DNA of 28,180 nucleotides from Thermoplasmata archaeon. Its GTDB lineage: Archaea > Thermoplasmatota > Thermoplasmata > UBA10834. The stretch covers positions 1 through 28,180 of the forward strand of contig JALOTO010000023.1 in assembly GCA_025457845.1 (NCBI GenBank), written 5' to 3'. Under the pieces are notes generated by a model that saw only the letters and a list, made by a program, of their open reading frames with translations, did not search any database and was not told where the DNA came from. Of this stretch, positions 1-7,769 are shown one piece after another (the stretch's first letter is position 1; each line of letters starts with the position of its first letter). The position numbers were made by a program, and so were the translations under genes.

Positions 1-368
1 ATCTCCTTCTCGTCGATCGGGACCTTGATCCCGTTCTTCATCGAAGAGGCGACGCCTTCCACCGTGAGGTTCGTCCGTCGCTCTATCTCCGTGATCTGGC
101 AGAGGACCCATCCGGCCTCCTCGTGCTCGACCTGGACGTAGTCCATCTTCTCCATCTTGCCGGTGACGAAGACATTGAACTTGAGGGTCCCGACGTTCCC
201 ATAGATGACGCCGGTCTGCGTCAGCCCCTGATACGCCTTCTTCCTGACGGGCTTCGGCTCCTGCTTGGGCGGCGCATCTACCTTGGCCGCGGGGACGGAC
301 TCTTCGTGCTCCGTTGCGTCCGCTGGCGGAGAGAATGACACCTGGTCGGTACCTTCGCTCAATTGCAT
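1..368 (-). CDS. HerA-like ATPase/helicase, N-terminal part (HAS-barrel), truncated by window edge
   Basis: The reading frame is open from an ATG at 368 to the window edge and gives about 122 residues. The first 45 or so residues are acidic and Pro/Lys-rich. They are followed by a beta-rich stretch (GVIYGNVGTLKFNVFV, then DYVQVEHEEAGWVLCQITEIE) that resembles the HAS-barrel domain opening archaeal HerA/DUF87 ATPases, which work with NurA nuclease in DNA end processing. The ATPase core with its Walker motifs lies outside the window, so the family call rests on the barrel alone. A TATA-like box on the minus strand at 402-407 lies about 36 bp upstream of the ATG, implying a very short leader. 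The gene is divergent from prs. The disordered acidic N-terminus before the barrel looks longer than usual, but I cannot compare it here. Confidence 0.6.
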   Translation of the reverse strand, partial: MQLSEGTDQVSFSPPADATEHEESVPAAKVDAPPKQEPKPVRKKAYQGLTQTGVIYGNVGTLKFNVFVTGKMEKMDYVQVEHEEAGWVLCQITEIERRTNLTVEGVASSMKNGIKVPIDEKE

Positions 369-401
369 CCCATCTCTGTTTCGGATTATGCCACTACCGG
401 C

Positions 402-407
402 TATAAA
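402..407 (-). promoter_or_regulatory. Box A (TATA) for the HerA-like gene
   Basis: TTTATA on the minus strand within an AT-rich patch of GC-rich DNA. With the usual archaeal spacing, transcription would start near 378, about 10 nt before the ATG at 368. Confidence 0.55.
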
Positions 408-460
408 TTCTTTTTCTGGACCGGCTCATGCGCGCGCGACGGCGCGCGGAACCGTCAGCC

Positions 461-466
461 TTTAAG
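461..466 (+). promoter_or_regulatory. Box A (TATA-like) for prs
   Basis: TTTAAG lies 32-37 bp upstream of the prs ATG at 498. It is the only AT-rich hexamer in a GC-rich spacer and predicts a leader of under 10 nt. I see no strong Shine-Dalgarno sequence before the ATG, which fits a near-leaderless mRNA. Confidence 0.5.
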
Positions 467-497
467 ACAGGACACATCATTCCCCGCGTAGGATAGC

Positions 498-1352
498 ATG
501 TTCGTCGTAGGGGGGTCCGCGTCTCAGCGGTTGTCCAAGGAGCTGGCCAAATGCCTGAAGGCAAGACAGGCGAAGGTCGAGATCAAGCGTTTCCCCGATG
601 AGGAGTGCTACGTCAGGATAGACGAGGACCTGGACGGGGAGGACGTGTTCATCGTCCAGACGTCCTGGCCGGACAAGAACATCGTGGAGCTGTTCCTGCT
701 GCAGGACGCGGTCCGCGATTTCGAGGTCGCGTCCCTCACCACGGTCGTCCCGTACTTCGGCTACGCCCGCCAGGACAAGCAGTTCAAGCCGGGCGAGCCC
801 ATCAGCGCGCGGGCGCTCGCGCGCTTGATTCAGACCCAGACCGACGACTTCATAACCGTGGACGTGCACGCGCCGACGGTCATCGACTGGTTCGAGAAGG
901 CATCGGCGAAGAATGTGATGGCGTATCCAGAGATAGGGAGGTTCCTGAAGGGCGTGGGTGTCCAGGTCATCCTGTCCCCGGACGAAGGGCGCTGGGACAA
1001 CGCCAAGCGGGTCGCCGACGTTGTCGGATGCGACGCCGACTACCTCGAGAAGGAGCGCATCGACGGGAACACGGTGATCATGACGCCGAAGAACCTCGAC
1101 GTCAAGGGGAAGAGCGTCGCCATCGTCGACGACATCATCTCGACGGGCGGGACCATCGTCAAGGCTGCGGAGCAGCTCAGGAAGCACGGCGCGAGGAAGG
1201 TGGTCGCGGCGTGCACCCACGGGGTCTTCGCCGCCAACGCCTTGGAGCGGCTGAAGGGTGCCTGCGACGAGATTTATTCTACGGACACGATAGAAAATCC
1301 GACGACGTGCATAAGCGTTGCCCCGCAGATAGCCAGGATGGCCAAGGACTAG
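498..1352 (+). CDS. prs: Ribose-phosphate pyrophosphokinase (PRPP synthetase)
   Basis: Makes 5-phosphoribosyl 1-diphosphate from ribose 5-phosphate and ATP, the precursor for purines, pyrimidines, NAD, His and Trp; cytosolic. The 284-residue product has the usual archaeal length. The ATP/flexible-loop region YFGYARQDKQFKPGEPIS is at residues 86-103, a conserved His at 124 (DVHAPTVIDWF), and the PRPP-binding loop VDDIISTGGT at 210-219 with the paired Asp 211-212. The ATG start fits the TATA box at 461-466. proS follows 53 nt downstream on the same strand and probably has its own weak promoter. The purine genes that would use the product are in a separate operon at 10298-13709. Confidence 0.96.
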   Translation: MFVVGGSASQRLSKELAKCLKARQAKVEIKRFPDEECYVRIDEDLDGEDVFIVQTSWPDKNIVELFLLQDAVRDFEVASLTTVVPYFGYARQDKQFKPGEPISARALARLIQTQTDDFITVDVHAPTVIDWFEKASAKNVMAYPEIGRFLKGVGVQVILSPDEGRWDNAKRVADVVGCDADYLEKERIDGNTVIMTPKNLDVKGKSVAIVDDIISTGGTIVKAAEQLRKHGARKVVAACTHGVFAANALERLKGACDEIYSTDTIENPTTCISVAPQIARMAKD

Positions 1353-1405
1353 GCACCAGACCGACCAAAACATAGATATCCACCCCTGGGTTTCTCCGGG
1401 ATGCC

Positions 1406-2839
1406 ATGAAGAAGGCGGAAGACTTCAGCGAGTGGTACAACGAGATAGTCGAGAAGGCCAACCTGACGGACAAGCGCTACCCGATAAAGGGAATGAACGT
1501 CTGGACCGGCTACGGCTGGAAGATCATGCGCGCCATCGACACCCAGATCAGGGAGGAGTTCGACGGCACGAACCACCAGGAGGTCTGCTTCCCGCTCCTC
1601 ATACCGGAGGACCAGTTCGCGAAGGAGAAGGAGCACATCAAGGGCTTCGACTCCGAGGTCTTCTGGGTCACCCACGCCGGCCTCAACAAGCTGGACGTCA
1701 AGCTCCTTCTCAGGCCGACCAGCGAGACGGCCATGTACCCGATGTTCGCCCTTTGGGTGAGGTCCCACGCAGACCTGCCTCTCAAGACGTACCAGATCGT
1801 CAACACCTTCCGGTACGAGACGAAGCAGACGAGGGCGTTCATCAGGGTCAGGGAGATACACTTCTTCGAGGCCCACACCTGCCACGCAGACTTCGACGAC
1901 TCGGAGAGGCAGGTCAGGGAGGACTACGAGATCATGGAGCGCCTGGGACGCAAGTGGTGCATCCCGTACAGGCTCCTCAAGCGCACCGAGTGGGACAAGT
2001 TCCCCAGGCTCCTCAAGCGCACCGAGTGGGACAAGTTCCCGGGCGCGTTCTACACCGTGGGAATAGACACCCTTCTCCCGATGGGCAAGAGCCTACAGCT
2101 CGGCTCGATACACGAATACAAGGAGAACTTCTCCCGCCCGTACGAGATCAAGTACGAGGACGACAAGGGGGAGCACAAGTACGTCCACCAGACGACCTAC
2201 GGGATGAGCGAGAGGCTCGTGGGGGCCATAGTTGCCCTGCACGGCGACGACAAGGGGCTCGTCCTGCCGCCCGAGGTCGCACCGATCCAGATCGTCGTCA
2301 TACCGGTCCTGGCCAAGGGAATGGCGGAGAAGGTCACCGAGGCCACGAGGAAGCTCGCGCAGGAGCTGAAGGACGCCGGCATGCGCGTACACATCGACGA
2401 GAGGGACCTGCGCCCCGGCGCGAAGTACTACGACTGGGAGCTCAAGGGGGTCCCGCTCAGGCTGGAGCTCGGGATGAGGGACATCGACGGCGGTGTAATA
2501 ACCCTGGTCAGGAGGGACACCGGCGAGAAGTCACAGGCATCCAGGGAGGGCGCGGCCGGGAATGTCCAGGCCATGCTCGACAGGATCGCCGACGACATGT
2601 ACACCAGGGTCAAGAAGACCATGGACGAGAACGTCCAGGCCGTCACGACCCTGGAGAACCTGCCCGCGAAGCTCCTCAAGACCGGCTGGTGCGGGAGCGA
2701 GGAGTGCGGCCGCGAGATAGAGACGAAGGCCGACAAGAACCTCCTTGGCACGCCGATCGACGGCGAGGAGTGGCACGGGAACTGCGTCGTCTGCGGCAAG
2801 CCCACCAAGACGGTCGTCTACATGGCGAACGCGATGTGA
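1406..2839 (+). CDS. proS: Prolyl-tRNA synthetase (archaeal/eukaryotic type)
   Basis: Charges tRNA-Pro with proline. The 477-residue protein has the class II core: LRPTSETAMYPMF (residues 102-114), motif 2 FRYETKQTRAFIRVREIHFFEAHT (in two parts, 135-158), an anticodon-binding domain (about 275-385) and a C-terminal zinc-type domain with Cys 429, 434, 460 and 463. This architecture is typical of archaeal and eukaryotic ProRS rather than the bacterial INS-domain type. Oddity: residues 189-200 (RLLKRTEWDKFP) are repeated exactly at 201-212, just before GAFYT, where family members as I know them carry a single copy (for example KRPEWDxFPGAxYT). The repeat is a 36-bp in-frame tandem duplication at 1970-2041. 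It could disturb the active-site region or be an assembly artefact. Confidence 0.95.
   Translation: MKKAEDFSEWYNEIVEKANLTDKRYPIKGMNVWTGYGWKIMRAIDTQIREEFDGTNHQEVCFPLLIPEDQFAKEKEHIKGFDSEVFWVTHAGLNKLDVKLLLRPTSETAMYPMFALWVRSHADLPLKTYQIVNTFRYETKQTRAFIRVREIHFFEAHTCHADFDDSERQVREDYEIMERLGRKWCIPYRLLKRTEWDKFPRLLKRTEWDKFPGAFYTVGIDTLLPMGKSLQLGSIHEYKENFSRPYEIKYEDDKGEHKYVHQTTYGMSERLVGAIVALHGDDKGLVLPPEVAPIQIVVIPVLAKGMAEKVTEATRKLAQELKDAGMRVHIDERDLRPGAKYYDWELKGVPLRLELGMRDIDGGVITLVRRDTGEKSQASREGAAGNVQAMLDRIADDMYTRVKKTMDENVQAVTTLENLPAKLLKTGWCGSEECGREIETKADKNLLGTPIDGEEWHGNCVVCGKPTKTVVYMANAM
1970..2041 (+). repeat. 36-bp in-frame tandem duplication inside proS
   Basis: Two copies, 1970-2005 and 2006-2041, are identical except for the last base (C versus G, silent in a Pro codon). 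They encode RLLKRTEWDKFP twice. The frame is kept. Confidence 0.97.
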
Positions 2840-2873
2840 GAGTCCAGGCCTCCGCCCGAATGCGAGAAACGGT

Positions 2874-3098
2874 TCACGCGCTCTGCGGCTTCTTCCTGTA
2901 TAGGAGTATCCCGAGCACGCCGAAGACGACCAGTGGCACGTAGATTGTGTAGATGCCGATGTTCCCGCGGTCGAACGGGTACCATGTGCCGTACATGATG
3001 CCCCACGCCCAGTAGATCGCTATGCCAGCGACGAGCAGTATCGTGAAGAACCCGAGAGTGGCCTTCCTCTGGAACTCGGCTCCGTCGGCCTCTGCCAT
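2874..3098 (-). CDS. Small two-helix membrane protein, unknown function
   Basis: From the ATG at 3098 the product is 74 residues: a short polar N-terminus, a hydrophobic helix at about 14-35, a loop with aromatic and charged residues (GTWYPFDRGN), a second helix at about 48-67, and a basic tail (YRKK) that should stay in the cytoplasm. The frame also opens at ATGs at 3122 and 3101. However, a TATA box (TTTATAT) lies at 3121-3127, about 26 bp from 3098, so I infer a leaderless transcript starting at 3098 or 3101. I do not recognise the family. Its neighbours, proS (converging) and a NIPSNAP-like protein (same strand), give no functional hint. Confidence 0.65.
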   Translation of the reverse strand: MAEADGAEFQRKATLGFFTILLVAGIAIYWAWGIMYGTWYPFDRGNIGIYTIYVPLVVFGVLGILLYRKKPQSA

Positions 3099-3120
3099 CA
3101 TCGCGCCAAATGGGTTGGTC

Positions 3121-3127
3121 ATATAAA
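3121..3127 (-). promoter_or_regulatory. Box A for the small membrane protein, deciding its start
   Basis: TTTATAT on the minus strand overlaps the upstream in-frame ATG at 3122, so that ATG cannot be on the transcript. The ATGs at 3101 and 3098 sit at the distance expected for the transcription start, implying a leaderless mRNA. Confidence 0.6.
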
Positions 3128-3149
3128 TTGGTTTCTGAGGCCCCTCTTC

Positions 3150-3506
3150 TCACTTCGTCCTGCCCTTCCGCTGCCGCGCATCCGGCTCCAGGACGATGGT
3201 ATCGACCGCCGCCCTCAGCAGGACCGCCTGCCCCGACCCATGGACATGGAACCCGGCCTCCTCGGCGGTGAGGCGCGCCCATGTGGGATCGTCGTGTGTC
3301 CTCAGACGGTCGAAGTCGGCATACCTCTGCAGTTCCCACACGGAGGTCTTGTCGTGCGTGCCGAACCCGAGCACGGCCATGTACGTGCCCCTGAACCGCC
3401 ATCCGGGCGGGGCGTGCTCGGCGAGTTTCTTCGAGTTTCTCTTGAGCCAGCGCTGGTATTCCAGTATCCGGCCCTCCTTCAGGTCGTGGCTTGCGACGTA
3501 GAACAT
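3150..3506 (-). CDS. NIPSNAP-like (dimeric alpha-beta barrel) small protein, function unknown
   Basis: From the ATG at 3506 the product is 118 residues. An N-terminal strand (MFYVASHDLKEG) leads into an amphipathic helix (EYQRWLKRNSKKLAEHAP), then strands (WRFRGTYMAVLGFG, TSVWELQRYADFDRLR) and a second helical stretch, followed by a C-terminal strand and a basic tail. The pattern of a helix with an EYQ-WL motif, then 'WELQRYADFDRLR', resembles NIPSNAP/ABM-fold proteins, which may be small-molecule binders or enzymes. I infer the fold from the pattern only. An upstream in-frame ATG at 3533 would add nine residues. I prefer 3506 because a GGGTGG Shine-Dalgarno-like sequence precedes it with 6-nt spacing. 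The 27 nt separating it from the membrane protein's N-terminal side hold that gene's promoter. Confidence 0.6.
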   Translation of the reverse strand: MFYVASHDLKEGRILEYQRWLKRNSKKLAEHAPPGWRFRGTYMAVLGFGTHDKTSVWELQRYADFDRLRTHDDPTWARLTAEEAGFHVHGSGQAVLLRAAVDTIVLEPDARQRKGRTK

Positions 3507-3583
3507 GCGTTGCCACCCACTTGGCCAGGGCATCCGCTCACGCGGATATCAACCATTCGACGGGACCGGTCTCGGCGCCGCAC

Positions 3584-5077
3584 TCATCCCGGAGGCGAGG
3601 ACGTCCCGATCTTCAGGAACTCCTCCTCGTCCTTGAGGGCCTGCTCGAAGATCTCGAAACCCTTCTCGAGCTGGGCCTTGGATATGCACAGCGGAGGCGC
3701 GATCCTGAACACGTTCCCGAAGAAGCCGGAAGTGATGGTCATGAGGCCGGCGCGCCAGCACTTGCCCTGGATGTTGGTCGCCTCGTGGGGCTCCTTCGTG
3801 TACTGGTTCTTGACGAGCTCCACGCCGATCATGAGGCCCTTCCCGCGGACGTCGCCTATGATCTCACGGCGCTGCTGCATCTCCTTGAGCAGCTTGATGG
3901 CGTGGTCCCCGAGTTTCGCGGCCCTGTCCGCCAGGTTCTCCTCGACGATGGCCTGCACATGGGCCAGGCCGGCCGCCATCGTTATGGCATTCCCGCCGAA
4001 TGTGGACGAGTGTGAACCGGGCCTCCACTTCCTCATTATATCGTGCTTGGCGATGATGGCGCCCAGGGGGACTCCGCCGCCTAGGGCCTTGCCCATGACC
4101 AGGATATCTGGAACGACGTTGTAATGCTCGCACGCGAACATCTTGCCCGTGCGGGCGAAGCCGGTCTGCACCTCGTCGAACACGAGAAGCGCCTGCTGCG
4201 AGTCGCATATCTGCTTGAGCCTCGGCAGGAACTCCTTCGGGGGGACGACATAGCCGCCCTCGCCCTGGATCGGCTCCACGAATATCGAGGCGATCTGGTT
4301 CGTGGTGCCGCCCATGGTCAGGACCTGCTTCTCGAGGTAGTCCGTGCAGTACATGCCGCACTCCGGGTAGGTCTGCTTGAAGCTGCACCTGTAGCAGTAC
4401 GCGAACGGGGTGAAGATGATTCCAGGGGCGAGCGGGCCGTAGCTGTACCTGAGCTTCAGCTTGCTGGTGAGCGCCAGGCCGGCGCCGATCCTCCCGTGGT
4501 AGGAACCGAAGAAGGCGACGTGCTCGCTCCTCTTGGTGTAGTACCTGGAGAGCTTCATCGCCGCCTCGACCGCCTCGGCCCCGCTGTTCCCGAAGAAGGT
4601 CCCCTTGAGGGCCTTGCCGGGGGAGATGTCCGAGAGTAGCTTCGCGAAGTACGCCTCCTTGTCGAAGTAGGCGTCGTTGGCCATGGAGTGGATGAGCTTC
4701 GCTGCCTGCTCCTGGATGGCCTTTGCGACCTTGTAGTGCGTCCAGCCCGCGTTCATCACCGCTATGCCGGACGAGAAGTCGAGCAGGACGTTACCGTCAG
4801 CATCCATGACCGCGGCTCCAGCGGCCTTGTCGATGGTGAAGGTGAAGCACCTGTCATATGCGTAGGAGACGTAGTCCCTGTCGATCTTGATGATCTCCTT
4901 GCTCTTCGGCCCTGGGGCGCGGACCACGGTCTTGGGCGCGTCACGAGCCCAGTCAGGGACCCAGGCTGGCAGCGGGAACTCCTCGGCCTCGACCTGCGGC
5001 TTCTCCTCGCCGTCGGCCGGCTTGATCGACTGCTTCGGGGCCTCCGTCACCACCTCGTTCTCCGCCATCTCACTCAT
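3584..5077 (-). CDS. Class III PLP-dependent aminotransferase (GabT/ornithine-type or archaeal amino acid racemase-type)
   Basis: The 497-residue fold-type I PLP enzyme contains GNSGAEA (163-169), the PLP-ring-binding DEVQTGFARTG (301-311) and the Schiff-base Lys330 in MGKALGGG. A Cys cluster (YCYRC...YPECGMYC; Cys 228, 231, 240, 244) is a feature I associate with archaeal members that act as 4-aminobutyrate/ornithine aminotransferases or broad-specificity amino acid racemases, so the substrate is uncertain. The first 60 residues are an acidic, Pro-rich extension. The ATG at 5077 is supported by GGGAGGG at 5085-5091 with 7-nt spacing, and it lies 3 nt after the stop of the upstream polyferredoxin, so the two are co-transcribed. 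The pairing with a ferredoxin and with AOR upstream suggests amino acid catabolism (inference). Confidence 0.93.
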   Translation of the reverse strand: MSEMAENEVVTEAPKQSIKPADGEEKPQVEAEEFPLPAWVPDWARDAPKTVVRAPGPKSKEIIKIDRDYVSYAYDRCFTFTIDKAAGAAVMDADGNVLLDFSSGIAVMNAGWTHYKVAKAIQEQAAKLIHSMANDAYFDKEAYFAKLLSDISPGKALKGTFFGNSGAEAVEAAMKLSRYYTKRSEHVAFFGSYHGRIGAGLALTSKLKLRYSYGPLAPGIIFTPFAYCYRCSFKQTYPECGMYCTDYLEKQVLTMGGTTNQIASIFVEPIQGEGGYVVPPKEFLPRLKQICDSQQALLVFDEVQTGFARTGKMFACEHYNVVPDILVMGKALGGGVPLGAIIAKHDIMRKWRPGSHSSTFGGNAITMAAGLAHVQAIVEENLADRAAKLGDHAIKLLKEMQQRREIIGDVRGKGLMIGVELVKNQYTKEPHEATNIQGKCWRAGLMTITSGFFGNVFRIAPPLCISKAQLEKGFEIFEQALKDEEEFLKIGTSSPPG

Positions 5078-5080
5078 CCC

Positions 5081-5515
5081 TCATCCCTCCCGAGACTTCT
5101 CGAGAGTAAGCGCCCCCTTGGGGCAGGCCTTGATGCATCTCGGGTCGCCCATGCAAAGGTCGCACATGTAGGCCGTCTCGACCCCGAACTCTCCCTCGAA
5201 GAAGACGCCATCATAAGGGCACCTCGGTATGCAGGCCATGCATGCGAAGCACCTGTGCTCGTCAAGCGTCCAGAACTTGCCGTCGTCGTGGAACTCGAGG
5301 AGGGCCGACGGGCAGACCTCGCTCGGAGGGCAGACATCGCAGTGGACGCAGACAGTCGCCTTCTGCTTGCCGCCCTCGTTGGTGACCTTGATCCTGGTCT
5401 TGTTTGCCGCTACGCTGGAGGCATGAGCGGTCGCGCACGCCTTCTCGCACTCGAGGCATCCATCGCACTTGTCCGGGTGGAAGACCAGTCCGAACTTCTT
5501 CTTCGCAGAGGTCAT
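5081..5515 (-). CDS. Polyferredoxin (4 x [4Fe-4S]) subunit, HycB/DmsB/AorA-like
   Basis: Electron-transfer protein of 144 residues with sixteen Cys in four groups: 17/20/23/27, 56/59/62/68, 89/92/95/99 and 118/121/127/131. This is the layout of HycB/DmsB/NrfC-type subunits. I set the start at the ATG at 5515 because AGGAGG (5523-5528) lies 7 nt upstream. An in-frame ATG at 5521 is only 1 nt from that site, and the frame continues to 5584 without conserved sequence. The stop is 3 nt from the aminotransferase start, with the next Shine-Dalgarno inside this gene's last codons. It resembles the polyferredoxin at 7770-8174 and may serve the same oxidoreductase as AOR. Direct partnership with an aminotransferase would be unusual. 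Confidence 0.9.
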   Translation of the reverse strand: MTSAKKKFGLVFHPDKCDGCLECEKACATAHASSVAANKTRIKVTNEGGKQKATVCVHCDVCPPSEVCPSALLEFHDDGKFWTLDEHRCFACMACIPRCPYDGVFFEGEFGVETAYMCDLCMGDPRCIKACPKGALTLEKSREG

Positions 5516-5663
5516 TTGCATCCCTCCTGGTCCCGCGGCGCCATCCCCGCTCTGCGCGGCGGACTCAGGGTGACTTGCCTGCACTCATCAGTAAGCCGGT
5601 CATCGTACATTAACCCTTGCAGACTTGGGTATTTGTAGCTTCGCTCTGTGCGATTTGCATGGG

Positions 5664-5683
5664 TACTTTATGAACAATGTTCA
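5664..5683 (-). promoter_or_regulatory. Candidate promoter with overlapping operator-like palindrome
   Basis: Inverted repeat TGAAC-AAT-GTTCA (5671-5683) abuts the minus-strand AT-rich ATAAAG (5665-5670). If this is the promoter of the polyferredoxin-aminotransferase operon, the leader would be about 125 nt. An operator touching box A would suit a repressor. Assignment is by position only. Confidence 0.35.
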
Positions 5684-5830
5684 ATCAATTGGAGGGATTT
5701 GTTGAAAACCTTCCATTTACCGTAAGCCAATCGGCCGTCTTTCAATCGTATCAAAAGTGAGGGTGAAAGGGAGGGCGAAGGGACCACAATTATGTTGCCG
5801 AACAGATAATTACCGAGTCCGCTCATTCCC

Positions 5831-5850
5831 CCGCCGAACCTCGTCGGCGG
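5831..5850 (-). terminator. GC-rich hairpin downstream of AOR, possible terminator
   Basis: CCGCCGA-ACCTCG-TCGGCGG forms a perfect 7-bp stem with a 6-nt loop, about 70 nt past the AOR stop. No long U-tract follows on the minus strand, so termination is not certain; mRNA 3'-end protection is an alternative. Confidence 0.35.
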
Positions 5851-5918
5851 AGAGGCCGAGTGCGAGCTACTGGCCAGTGCCATTGTACAACGGAGGCCAT
5901 CCCTGTCCAAGTATGGGC

Positions 5919-7763
5919 TCACTTCAGGAAATCTAGCTTCCTCACGATTTCCTTGAGCCCGGCGTCCTCGAGCGACTTCCTCGTCGGCCTCCCCTGCTCG
6001 TCCCAGTTCCAGAGCTTGTAGTACTCTGCCAACATCTTCTCGAAGTCGGCCTTCGGCACCGCGTGGCCCTTCGGCTTGCCGTCGGGCAGCGGCTGCGAGG
6101 CCATGCGCTCTGGCAGCGTGTCGTCCTTCTTCGCGAAGCCCTCCCTCGCGTTGAACGCCCTGGTGAGGTTCCATATCCTCCTTCCGACCGCTCGCATGTG
6201 TGCCTCGTCGGCCGGGACTCCTGTCACCGCGGTGTAGTACTTCGCCATGTTGGGGAAGTTGACGCTGTAGAAGTCGCAGAAGATGACGCTCCACTTCACG
6301 CTCGTCCTGGTCTGGTCCTCGACGCAGATTGCAGCCTTCCCTTCGGGCGTCCAAGGATCCATGCTCCCGTACGCCTCCGCGGCCACGGGCCACGCACGCA
6401 GGTGGCACGCGCCCCTGTCCGATGTGGCGTAGGCGAGGGCCATGCCGATGGAGCCCCTCGGGTCGTACGCGGGGTACTCCATGCCCTTGACCTCGACGAC
6501 GAGCTTCTCCGCCCCCTTGCCGATCTTCTTCGCCGCGCGCTTGCCACCGTCCGCGAGCGTGTTCCCGATGCCCTGCCTCTTGGCTATGATCTCCGGCATC
6601 TTCGCGTAAGCGCTCTCGTTCCCGAACTTGAGGTCCAGGCCGTTGAGGTCCTTCTTCGAGAGGACCTTCGTCTCGTAGAGCTCCATCGCGAGGCCGACGA
6701 CGTTGCCGGCCGAAATCGAGTCGAGCCCGAGCCTGTCACAGTCCTCGACGAACTTGACGATTGCCTCGACGTTCTCGATACCGCAGTTCGAGCCGCAGAG
6801 GCCGAGGGTCTCGTACTCCGGTCCCTCGGTCGCGGCGTCCTTGAACGCCCCCTTCTTCACCTTGGCGTACGAGCCGCAGGCGATCGCGCAGTCGAAGCAC
6901 GCCTTCTTGCGCACGAGCACGCGCGTCTTGATCGCATCGGAGTTGATGCCCTTCGAACCCTCGAACACGCCGGTGGACCAGTCCCTCGTCGGGAGTATGC
7001 CACCGTCGTTGCTGAGGTCGACCAGTATCGGAGTTCCATCGGTGATCATGCCCGCGTGGTCAGGGTTCTCCAGGACGTCCTTCTGGACCATCTCCTTCGT
7101 CATGGCCAGGAAGGAATCCATGTCCGGGACCTCGACCCCGAGGTGACCCCTGGCCGCGATGGCCTTCAGGTTCTTCGACCCGAAGACCGCGCCCGTGCCG
7201 CCCCTACCAGCGTTCCTCGTGAGGTCGCTTGTCACGCTTGAGATCAGCCCGAGCTTCTCGCCCGCAGGGCCGATGCAGGCAACGCGCGCGGCCTTCTCCC
7301 CGGTCTCCTTGCGGATGAGCTCCTCCGTCTTGTAGGTGTCCTTGCCCCAGAGGTTCTTCGCGTCCCTGATCTCGCCCTTGCCGTCGTTGAGCCAGAGGTA
7401 CACGGGCTTCTTCGCCTTGCCCTTGATGATGAGCCCGTCGAACCCGGCGTACTTCACCTCGGGGCCGAAGTAACCACCAGCATAACTGTCCAGGAAGGCG
7501 CCCGTGAGCGGGCTCTTGGTCACCAGCACGTACCGGCTGGTCAGCGGCACGAACGTACCGACCGCGGGGCCGGTCCAGACGGTGAGGACGTTGTCCGGCG
7601 ACAGCGGATCCGTACCTGGCTTCAGTTCGTCGAAGAGGTACCTGGCGCCTAGCCCCTTGCCGCCGATGAACTGTTTCGCGTAGTCCATGTTCAGCGGCTC
7701 GGTCGAGACCTTCTCGCTCGTCAGGTCGACCCTGAGGACCTTGTGTGTGTATCCGTCAGCCAT
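5919..7763 (-). CDS. aor: Tungsten-dependent aldehyde ferredoxin oxidoreductase
   Basis: Oxidises aldehydes to carboxylic acids with ferredoxin as acceptor, using a tungsten-bis-pterin and one [4Fe-4S] cluster. The 614-residue length matches the family. The cluster ligands are visible: Cys289, 292 and 296 (ACFDCAIAC) and Cys496 (VIFCDFY), in the spacing known for the Pyrococcus enzyme (288/291/295/494). Pterin-binding stretches include TRNAGRGGTGAVFGSKNLKA (182-201) and the DPRG/CHLRAWP region (434-459). The ATG at 7763 has GAGGTGA (7770-7776) 6 nt upstream; this site overlaps the stop of the preceding polyferredoxin, so translation is coupled. In peptide-fermenting archaea AOR removes aldehydes formed from 2-oxo acids. 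The exact subfamily (AOR, FOR, GOR) cannot be settled here. Confidence 0.95.
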   Translation of the reverse strand: MADGYTHKVLRVDLTSEKVSTEPLNMDYAKQFIGGKGLGARYLFDELKPGTDPLSPDNVLTVWTGPAVGTFVPLTSRYVLVTKSPLTGAFLDSYAGGYFGPEVKYAGFDGLIIKGKAKKPVYLWLNDGKGEIRDAKNLWGKDTYKTEELIRKETGEKAARVACIGPAGEKLGLISSVTSDLTRNAGRGGTGAVFGSKNLKAIAARGHLGVEVPDMDSFLAMTKEMVQKDVLENPDHAGMITDGTPILVDLSNDGGILPTRDWSTGVFEGSKGINSDAIKTRVLVRKKACFDCAIACGSYAKVKKGAFKDAATEGPEYETLGLCGSNCGIENVEAIVKFVEDCDRLGLDSISAGNVVGLAMELYETKVLSKKDLNGLDLKFGNESAYAKMPEIIAKRQGIGNTLADGGKRAAKKIGKGAEKLVVEVKGMEYPAYDPRGSIGMALAYATSDRGACHLRAWPVAAEAYGSMDPWTPEGKAAICVEDQTRTSVKWSVIFCDFYSVNFPNMAKYYTAVTGVPADEAHMRAVGRRIWNLTRAFNAREGFAKKDDTLPERMASQPLPDGKPKGHAVPKADFEKMLAEYYKLWNWDEQGRPTRKSLEDAGLKEIVRKLDFLK

Positions 7764-7769
7764 GCATGA

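Larger units (their letters stand above)
5516..5918. other. Intergenic region / leader of the polyferredoxin-aminotransferase operon
   Basis: About 400 bp without a convincing gene and more AT-rich than its surroundings. It holds a GC-rich hairpin behind AOR (5831-5850), a 10-bp palindrome ACTGGCCAGT (5869-5878), a 13-bp inverted repeat TGAAC-AAT-GTTCA (5671-5683), and minus-strand AT-rich ATAAAG next to it. The minus-strand open frame at 5668-5885 lacks a Shine-Dalgarno sequence and any family resemblance, so I do not call it. Confidence 0.6.

Noticed and set aside
477..1373. Long antisense frames over prs, AOR, purL, aIF5B and ppsA.
   Set aside because: They mirror strongly coded genes in high-GC DNA, are rich in Arg, Asp, Leu and Val, and show no family motifs; these are shadows of codon bias.
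5668..5885. Open frame of about 70 residues on the minus strand behind AOR.
   Set aside because: No Shine-Dalgarno, no domain resemblance, low-complexity Ser/Pro composition, and it runs through the GC-rich hairpin and the palindrome.
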